64,000 nucleotides of DNA, taken from NCBI GenBank assembly GCA_947426945.1, contig CANEFX010000001.1, positions 77,238-141,237 on the forward strand. Direction: 5' to 3'. The notes below the pieces were generated by a model, which was not told where the DNA came from, searched no databases, and worked only from the letters and a program-made list of their open reading frames with translations. This document shows positions 57,392 to 64,000 of this stretch, piece after piece (the first letter of the stretch is position 1; each line of letters opens with the position of its first letter). Source of the DNA: an uncultured Bacillota bacterium (GTDB lineage Bacteria > Bacillota > Clostridia > Oscillospirales > Oscillospiraceae). Both the position numbers and the translations under genes were made by a program.

Positions 57392-59761
57392 ATGGCGAAG
57401 CGTTTGAAAGCAGTGATTATGGCGGGCGGGGAGGGCACCCGCCTGCGTCCCCTGTCCCTGGGGAGCCCCAAGCCCATGACCTCTCTGCTGGGTCGGCCGG
57501 TGATGGAGCACATCATTAACCTGCTGAAAGAGCACGGGATCACCGACATCTGCGTCACCCTGTGCTACAGGCCCCAGGGGATCATGGATTATTTCGGCGG
57601 CGGGGACCGGCTGGGGGTCCGGCTGACCTACTTCACCGAGGACGAGCCGCTGGGCACGGCGGGCAGCGTAAAAAACTGTATGGACCACCTGGGGGAGGAG
57701 GATTTTCTGGTCATCAGCGGGGACTGCGTCTGCGACTTGGACCTGACCGCTCTGTTCCGCTTTCACCGGGAACGGGAGGCCCGGGCCACCCTGGGGCTCT
57801 ACCGCCGTCAAAACCCGCTGGAGTACGGTCTGGTCCTCACCGGCCAGGACGGAAGGGTGGAGCGTTTTGTGGAGAAGCCGGCCTGGGGCCAGGTGTTCAC
57901 CGACCAGATTAACACCGGGATCTATGTGCTCTCGCCTGCCGCCATGGAGCGGGTCCCCGGCGGTACGGCGTGGGATTTCGGCAAGGACCTGTTTCCCGCC
58001 CTGCTCCGGGAAAACGCCCCTCTCTATGGACTGCCGCTGGAGGGCTACTGGTGCGACATGGGGGACTGCAAGGCCTATCTGGACTGCGTGTGCGACGCCC
58101 TGTCCGGCAAGGTGAAGCTGGATATGGGTCTGCCCCGCCGGCAGGCCGGGGTCTGGTCGGCCCGCCCCATTCCGGAGGGGTTGAACCTGGTGCCCCCCTG
58201 CTGGATCGGCGACGGAGCGGAGCTGGAGCAGGGGTGTCTCATCGGCCCCCACACCGTGCTGGAGCGAGGGACGCGGGTGGGAGAGCGGGCCATGGTCCAG
58301 CGCTCCGTTTTGCTGGAAAACGCCACGGCTGGCTCCAGGACCACCCTGTACGGGGCCATTCTGTGCCGGAACGCCTCAGTCCGAAAGGGGGCTGTGCTCA
58401 ACGAGGGGGCGGTGCTGGGGGAAAACGCCCTGGCAGAGGAGGAGGCTGTCCTGCAGGAGCGGGTGCGCCTCTGGCCGGGGCAGACCGCACCCGCCGGCTG
58501 CCGCCTGGCCCGGTCTATCACCAGTGGGAGCCAGAAGGGGTCCCTGCGCTTCGGAGACGGCGGGGTCATCCAGGGGGTGCTGGGAGAGGACATGGGTCCG
58601 GAGGCCCTGCTTGCCCTGGGCAGCGTGTTGGGCGGAGAGGGCCGGGTGGGCCTGGGCTGTTCCTCTGCTCCCGGAGCCGGAATGCTGGCCCGGGCCGCGG
58701 CGGCGGGGGTGGCCGCCGCGGGGGGCGAGGTGCTCGCCCACTCTCTGGACAGTCCCGTTCAGGGGGCGGGGGCTGCCGCCTTTCACCAGCTGCCTGTCTC
58801 TCTTTTCGTGGAGGAGAGCGGGGGGACGGTTTACCTCCATTTATTTGACAAGGAGGGGCTGCCTCTGGGCCGGGCCAGGGAGCGGAAGCTGGAGCATGCT
58901 CTCCTCCAAGGGGAGCTGCGCCGGGTTCGGGGCGGCCAGGTGGGCCGAATGCGGCAGATGGAGCTGAGCCAGGAGGAGTGGGCCGCCCGGACGGCAGATG
59001 AGGCCAGGCTCCGACGTCCGGGACTGCGGCGAATCACCGTCGCCGTAGAGGATTCCACCCCTGAGGACCGGGCGCTGCGGGCGGCGCTGTCCGCCCTGGG
59101 CTGTAAGCTGGAGAAAAAATGGCAGCCCGGCATCCCCGCCTTCCACGCCGGGCGAGGGGGCTTTGTTCTTACCGCCCAGGATGAGCGGGGGGCCGTGTTG
59201 GACGGAGGCCGGCTGCTGGCCCTTTTGGCCCTGGTGGAGATGGAAAATGGCTCCGGCAAGGTGGCCGTCCCCGCCGGAGCCAGTGCAGCGGTGGAGCTGG
59301 TGGCCGCCGGCTACGGGGGGACCGTCCTGCGCCTGGACCGGGACGGGGACCAGGCCCGGGAGCTGTACGCCGCCCAGCCGTGGCTGAGGCAGGCCCCCGC
59401 CGCCGCCGTCCGCATCTGCTCCCGGATGGCCGTTTCGGGCCAGAAACTGGAGGCGCTGGCGGCCAAGACGCCCCGTTTCTCCACTTGGCGGAGAGAGGTG
59501 TCCCTCAGCTCTGACCGGGGCCGGGTGATGCAGGCGCTGGCTCGGGAGCACGCCCGCACCCCCGCCGGGGAGGGGCTGCGGATGCGCACCGGGAGCGGCT
59601 GGGTCTACCTTACTCCCATGGCCCGCCGGTCCGCCCTGCGCATTGTGGCCGAGGGGCCAGACCTGGAGCTGGCCGCCGAGCTGTGCGACTTTTACGCCGG
59701 CCGGGCGGCGGAGATCGACAGGACAATTTCTGAGCAATGTGCCCAAGAAGAGGACAAGTAG
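57392..59761 (+). CDS. Sugar-phosphate nucleotidyltransferase fused to a degenerate phosphomannomutase
   Basis: A 789-aa protein. Residues 1-235 are a nucleotidyltransferase (KAVIMAGGEGTRLRPLSLGS, SPKPM, VISGDCVCDLDL), probably making GDP-mannose or a related NDP-sugar. Residues about 250-370 are left-handed beta-helix repeats. Residues 380-789 align in layout with phosphohexomutase domains (SSAPGAGMLARAAAAGVAAA, DGGRLLALLALVEME). However, the catalytic TASHNP loop and the DGDxDR metal loop are not found where expected. Start ATG 57392 overlaps its GGAAGG; the TTG at 57404 (giving KAVIMAGG at once) is a good alternative. Confidence 0.82.
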   Translation: MAKRLKAVIMAGGEGTRLRPLSLGSPKPMTSLLGRPVMEHIINLLKEHGITDICVTLCYRPQGIMDYFGGGDRLGVRLTYFTEDEPLGTAGSVKNCMDHLGEEDFLVISGDCVCDLDLTALFRFHREREARATLGLYRRQNPLEYGLVLTGQDGRVERFVEKPAWGQVFTDQINTGIYVLSPAAMERVPGGTAWDFGKDLFPALLRENAPLYGLPLEGYWCDMGDCKAYLDCVCDALSGKVKLDMGLPRRQAGVWSARPIPEGLNLVPPCWIGDGAELEQGCLIGPHTVLERGTRVGERAMVQRSVLLENATAGSRTTLYGAILCRNASVRKGAVLNEGAVLGENALAEEEAVLQERVRLWPGQTAPAGCRLARSITSGSQKGSLRFGDGGVIQGVLGEDMGPEALLALGSVLGGEGRVGLGCSSAPGAGMLARAAAAGVAAAGGEVLAHSLDSPVQGAGAAAFHQLPVSLFVEESGGTVYLHLFDKEGLPLGRARERKLEHALLQGELRRVRGGQVGRMRQMELSQEEWAARTADEARLRRPGLRRITVAVEDSTPEDRALRAALSALGCKLEKKWQPGIPAFHAGRGGFVLTAQDERGAVLDGGRLLALLALVEMENGSGKVAVPAGASAAVELVAAGYGGTVLRLDRDGDQARELYAAQPWLRQAPAAAVRICSRMAVSGQKLEALAAKTPRFSTWRREVSLSSDRGRVMQALAREHARTPAGEGLRMRTGSGWVYLTPMARRSALRIVAEGPDLELAAELCDFYAGRAAEIDRTISEQCAQEEDK

Positions 59762-59795
59762 CGGTATATTTGTTCTTCTGAAACGCATAGTATAC

Positions 59796-59824
59796 TTTTG
59801 AGGAAAAGTGTGGTAAAATATAAA
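59796..59824 (+). promoter_or_regulatory. Promoter before the structured leader/RNA upstream of rnj
   Basis: TTTTGA (59796-59801), 17 bases, TATAAA (59819-59824). Confidence 0.45.
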
Positions 59825-59830
59825 AGACAA

Positions 59831-60062
59831 TTTGTTGATTTAAACGCTGAATGGGGCAGGGAGAGGTTCTCCCGCCCCGGCGTCTAAATATTTTCCGCAG
59901 CGCCCGAACCGTAGGACAGGCGGGAACGGGCTGCGGGTCAACCAGACAGAGGATCAGGCGAAAGGATACAGCACCCCAACGGCGAGGCAGGGCCGGAAAC
60001 GGGTGCAGCCGTTCGTCTGAACTGCTGTGCCGGGGGCACGGCAGCTTTCTATGGGCTTTTTC
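59831..60062 (+). ncRNA. Candidate structured RNA between the nucleotidyltransferase and rnj genes
   Basis: The 386 bases between genes hold a promoter, several GC-rich stems and a terminator. Stem 1 is GGGGC-GGGAGA with TCTCCC-GCCCC (59853-59878). Stem 2 is CCGCAG/CTGCGG with CCCG/CGGG inside (59895-59936). A terminator stem (60022-60031 with 60035-60044) is followed by CTTTCTATGGGCTTTTTC. No reading frame of note. It does not match the THF, FMN, TPP, c-di-AMP, SRP or tmRNA patterns that I can recall. It may be a free RNA or an attenuating leader of rnj. Confidence 0.35.
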
Positions 60063-60147
60063 TGTCTGAATACATCAATAAAACCAGCTTTCCCCTGTCC
60101 CGCCTGGGATATCGGGGAAAACACGGGAACATTTTAAAGGAGTTATT

Positions 60148-61806
60148 ATGGCAGAAAAACTGAAAATTATTTCCCTTGGCGGTCTCAACGAGATCGGCAA
60201 GAACCTCACCGTCTACGAGTACGGCAGCGACATGATTGTGGTGGACTGCGGCATGGGCTTCCCCGACGACGACATGTACGGCATCGACGTGGTTATCCCC
60301 GACGTGAGCTACCTCATCAAGAATCAGAACAAGATTCGGGGCATTTTCATCACCCACGGCCATGAAGATCACATCGGGGCTCTGCCCTACGTGCTGCGGT
60401 CCATCAACGCCCCCATCTACGCCACCCGCATGTCTGCGGGGCTTATCAAGCTGAAGCTGGAGGAGCACCGCCTGCTGGACAGGACCAAGCTTATCACATG
60501 CGAGGCGGGCCAGGTGGTGAAGGCGGGGCGGTTTACCGTGGAATTCATCCATGTAAACCACTCCATCGCCGACGCGGTGGCGTTCGCCATCCGGTGCCCG
60601 GCGGGCGTCTGCGTCCACACCGGAGACTTCAAGATTGACGCCACCCCCATCCAGGGGGGCATGATGGACCTGGCCCGGCTGGGTGAGCTGGGGAAGGAGG
60701 GTGTGCTGGCCCTGCTGGCCGACTCCACCAACGTGGAGCGCCCGGGCTATACCCGTTCTGAGCGCAGCGTAGGAGCCTCCTTTGACGCCCTGTTCCGGGG
60801 ATGCGAGGAGCGCATCATCGTCACCACCTTCGCCTCCAATGTGGACCGAATCCAGCAGATTATCGATGTGGCCGCCCGGTACGGGCGGAAGGTGGCCGTC
60901 ACCGGCCGGTCCATGGAGAATGTGATGAAGGTGTCCACTGAACTGGGCTACATGAGCATCCCAGACGGCATTCTGATGGACCTGAATCACATCAAATCTC
61001 TGCCCAAACACAAGGTCTGCATCATTACCACCGGCAGCCAGGGCGAAACCATGTCCGCCCTCACCCGGATGGCCTTCAACACCCACCGGCAGGTGGATCT
61101 GCTCCCCGGAGACCGGGTGATTATTTCCGCCTCCGCCATTCCGGGCAATGAGAACGCCATCGGTAACGTGGTCAACGAGCTGTACCGCAAGGGTGTGGAA
61201 GTGATGAACGAGGGGAACATGTCCCTGCATGTCTCGGGCCACGCCTGCCAGGAGGAGCTGAAAATTGTTCACGCCCTGGTGAAGCCCAAATTCTTCATCC
61301 CTGTCCACGGCGAACAGCGGATGCTTCAGATTCACGCCAAGCTGGCCCGGCAGATGGGGATGGAGCCCAATCAGATTCTCATCAGCGACATCGGGCGGGT
61401 GATAGAGCTCACCCCCAATTCCGCCCGGCTGGCCGGAACTGTCACCGCCGGACAGGTTTTTGTAGACGGCTACGGTGTAGGCGACGTAGGCAGCGTGGTC
61501 CTGCGGGACCGAAAGCACCTGGCCGAGGACGGCATGATCGTGGTGGCCCTGTCCATGTCCGGAGAGGACGGCGCGCTGGTGTCCGGCCCGGATATCATCA
61601 CCCGGGGCTTCGTCTATGTGAAGGAGTCTGAAGGGCTGCTGGAGGAGCTGCGCCAGGTGGCTCTGGAGGCCATCCAGCACGTGGATACCCGGTATTCCAC
61701 CGACTGGTCCGCTATCAAGGGGGCGATTAAGGGCGATCTGTCCGGTTATCTGTACAAGAAAACCAAGCGCTCTCCCATGATCCTGCCTGTCATCATGGAG
61801 GTTTAA
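60148..61806 (+). CDS. rnj: Ribonuclease J
   Basis: A 552-aa metallo-beta-lactamase/beta-CASP nuclease with 5'-3' exo- and endonuclease action on mRNA. The zinc motif FITHGHEDHIGALPY is near residue 71, then VHTGDFKID, LLADSTNVERPGYT, and the beta-CASP region VTTFASNVDRIQQIID. The motif HVSGHACQEELK and PVHGEQRML follow. Length is typical. ATG 60148 has AAAGGAG upstream. Confidence 0.96.
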   Translation: MAEKLKIISLGGLNEIGKNLTVYEYGSDMIVVDCGMGFPDDDMYGIDVVIPDVSYLIKNQNKIRGIFITHGHEDHIGALPYVLRSINAPIYATRMSAGLIKLKLEEHRLLDRTKLITCEAGQVVKAGRFTVEFIHVNHSIADAVAFAIRCPAGVCVHTGDFKIDATPIQGGMMDLARLGELGKEGVLALLADSTNVERPGYTRSERSVGASFDALFRGCEERIIVTTFASNVDRIQQIIDVAARYGRKVAVTGRSMENVMKVSTELGYMSIPDGILMDLNHIKSLPKHKVCIITTGSQGETMSALTRMAFNTHRQVDLLPGDRVIISASAIPGNENAIGNVVNELYRKGVEVMNEGNMSLHVSGHACQEELKIVHALVKPKFFIPVHGEQRMLQIHAKLARQMGMEPNQILISDIGRVIELTPNSARLAGTVTAGQVFVDGYGVGDVGSVVLRDRKHLAEDGMIVVALSMSGEDGALVSGPDIITRGFVYVKESEGLLEELRQVALEAIQHVDTRYSTDWSAIKGAIKGDLSGYLYKKTKRSPMILPVIMEV

Positions 61807-61812
61807 TGAAAA

Positions 61813-61856
61813 GCGGGAGCTCCTGTGTTTTCAGGGCTTCCCGCCTTTTGTTTTTG
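61813..61856 (+). terminator. Terminator of rnj
   Basis: Imperfect GC stem (61813-61825 with 61832-61844) followed by CTTTTGTTTTTG. Confidence 0.75.
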
Positions 61857-61858
61857 TG

Positions 61859-61966
61859 TTGGACCAAGGGAGTGTCCTAAACGCAGAGATATTGTTTGTG
61901 TTTCCCCAGCCTTCGGTGGGGGAAACACGTCAATATATCTTCTCTGTGGACACTTCCTTAGTCCAA
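61859..61966. repeat. 108-nt long imperfect hairpin element
   Basis: Outer arms of 19 bp pair with one mismatch and one G-U (61859-61877 with 61948-61966); a weaker middle stem lies around AGAGATATTG; an inner 10-bp stem GTGTTTCCCC (61898-61907 with 61919-61928) has a TTCGG-containing loop. No coding potential. It looks like a stand-alone palindromic element inserted between rnj and gap. The rest of 61807-62153 contains terminators only. Confidence 0.6.
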
Positions 61967-62117
61967 TATCAGGTACCCTGATGTACAGGGGCACAAACCG
62001 CTTGCCGTTTATCGGTAGCACCATAAACAGAATACCATAAAAATCGACAAAAGGCAGCCTGCTCAAAGCGCCCCGGAACTTTCGTTCCAGGGCGCTTTTC
62101 CGCTCTTCTTGAAAAAA

Positions 62118-62139
62118 GAGCGCCGCGTCAGCGGCGCTC
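62118..62139 (-). terminator. Terminator of gap
   Basis: A 9-bp perfect stem (62118-62126 with 62131-62139) followed on the minus strand by TTTTTTC. A second stem at about 62065-62097 lies further downstream. Confidence 0.8.
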
Positions 62140-62153
62140 CAAAGGGAGGACGA

Positions 62154-63188
<1,035 letters not shown>

Positions 63189-63368
63189 TTACCCGCGGCG
63201 GCCCGCGGCTTTGAAAGCGTACATATTATACCCCGGAAGTATTCATTTTCCTAGTGCTTTTTTTCATAGTTTTCAGGGAAAAAATAACCAAAATTTTGCC
63301 ATAGAGGCGGATTAAGGCGGCTGAGGCGGGAGGACATCAATTTCTTCGACATTTTTCGACTTTTTCTC

Positions 63369-63397
63369 TTGCCGCAGACGGAAAATTTTGATATACT
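63369..63397 (+). promoter_or_regulatory. Promoter of the truncated kinase gene
   Basis: TTGCCG (63369-63374), 17 bases, TATACT (63392-63397), leaving a leader of about 85 bases. Confidence 0.6.
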
Positions 63398-63490
63398 AAA
63401 ACGGTTATAGCCGGAAACGTTCCGGCGCATGCTACGACAAAATAAAATTTGCGGCCGTGCAGGTTGGCTCCAGTTTGTAAAGGGGTATTT

Positions 63491-64000
63491 ATGCTAGATT
63501 CTATCCAGTCCCTGTTGGACGCCTTTCCTGAGGGTGTGGTCCGAGTTAGCGGGGGAGTTGTCCGGTGCTGCAGTGAAAAAGCCCGCCAATACCTGCCCCA
63601 GCTTGCCGCAGGAGAGCCGGTTCCAGATATTCTGGCCCTGTTTGCGGAGAATGGCAGCGGGACAGGGGAATTTTCCCAGGGGCCGGCCACCTATACCTGC
63701 AGCTATTCTGCCGCTGGCGGGGAGCAGATTATTCTTTTCCGACCCGCCTCCAAAAGCGCCCTTACCGGCCGTCAGCTGGGGGGGGTCGTGTATCAGCTGC
63801 GTACACTCCTGGGCGATGTCCTGACCGAGGTGGGCCCTTCCACGACGGAGGGGGGCAGTCCGCTGTCCGCCGGCGACTTTGGGAAGACCTTTCACCGGCT
63901 GTTCCGGCTGCTGGACAACCTGGAGCTGCTTCAAGAGACAGAATCCTTCCGGCCGGTGACCATAGACCTGGCCGGCCTGTGCCGGGATGTGGAGCGGCTG
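63491..64000 (+). CDS. Probable sensor histidine kinase, 3' end outside window
   Basis: An open frame of 170 codons from ATG 63491 (AAAGGGG upstream) runs off the window end. The N-terminus (MLDSIQSLLDAFPEGVVRVS) looks like a PAS-type sensor. It is followed by a helical part (QLGGVVYQLRTLLGDVLTEV, FHRLFRLLDNLELLQE) and the pattern ESFRPVTIDLAGLCRDVERL, typical of the linker before a kinase HATPase domain. The HATPase part is beyond the edge, so the call rests on this pattern. Confidence 0.6.
   Translation, partial: MLDSIQSLLDAFPEGVVRVSGGVVRCCSEKARQYLPQLAAGEPVPDILALFAENGSGTGEFSQGPATYTCSYSAAGGEQIILFRPASKSALTGRQLGGVVYQLRTLLGDVLTEVGPSTTEGGSPLSAGDFGKTFHRLFRLLDNLELLQETESFRPVTIDLAGLCRDVERL

Noticed and set aside
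59853-59880. FMN riboswitch (GGGGCAGGG followed by CCCC-GGCG)
   Set aside because: Only the first stem resembles it. The later conserved FMN elements are absent, and the segment folds as a simple hairpin.

Overview
The window is a GC-rich chromosomal segment that reads as a gut-type Clostridia (Bacillota, probably Oscillospirales). The grounds are strong AGGAGG ribosome binding sites, lipoproteins with LxxC lipoboxes, RNase J, a Bacillus-type AraR regulator, ECF-type folate uptake, a tetrahydrofolate riboswitch, formate-tetrahydrofolate ligase and a FeoA-FeoA-FeoB cluster. The genus cannot be fixed from the sequence alone. I saw no rRNA, tRNA, CRISPR array or intact insertion sequence.

Layout. 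1-3.7 kb: the 3' part of recD2, a HAD phosphatase, cytidine deaminase and a small DUF378 protein. 3.7-8.1 kb: a sugar ABC importer (two permeases and a lipoprotein, no ATPase) with a PocR/AraC-type regulator. 8.1-16 kb: an AT-rich accessory island. It holds an ECF sigma factor, its DUF4367 anti-sigma partner and several secreted proteins, three of which are each followed at once by a small membrane protein. It also holds broken ribbon-helix-helix genes and several exact repeats (50, 207 and 429 bp). 16-26 kb: a complete L-arabinose locus with AraR, a YtfQ/R/T-YjfF-type importer, ribulokinase, AraA and AraD, and AraR-like boxes in the shared promoter region. 26-33.4 kb: a hydroxyacid dehydrogenase with a divergent LysR gene, a DtxR-family repressor divergent from feoA-feoA-feoB-(Cys-rich membrane protein), and a Na/Pi cotransporter.

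33.4-52 kb is a histidine-to-one-carbon region. HutH, HutU, HutI and glutamate formimidoyltransferase turn histidine into glutamate and formimino-THF. FchA makes methenyl-THF, and Fhs can recover ATP and formate. An FNT channel could export formate. FolT (folate uptake), FolC and HutD lie in the same minus-strand operon, downstream of an operon-internal THF riboswitch. A DapF-like racemase directly follows hutH and may act on histidine. A NhaC antiporter, Lrp, LysR and YerC-type regulators and a hemerythrin/response-regulator fusion are interspersed.

52-64 kb carries envelope and housekeeping genes: an unknown membrane-anchored protein, MscS, a stomatin/NfeD pair, a WYL regulator, an ArsC-like protein, a nucleotidyltransferase fused to a degenerate phosphomannomutase, a possible structured RNA, RNase J, GAPDH, and the start of a probable sensor kinase cut by the window end.

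The strongest candidate for an undescribed system is the island. A sigma/anti-sigma pair heads an array with a conserved 120-residue secreted protein and exchangeable cargo pairs (secreted protein plus small membrane protein), with clear recombination scars. The toxin/immunity reading is inference only.
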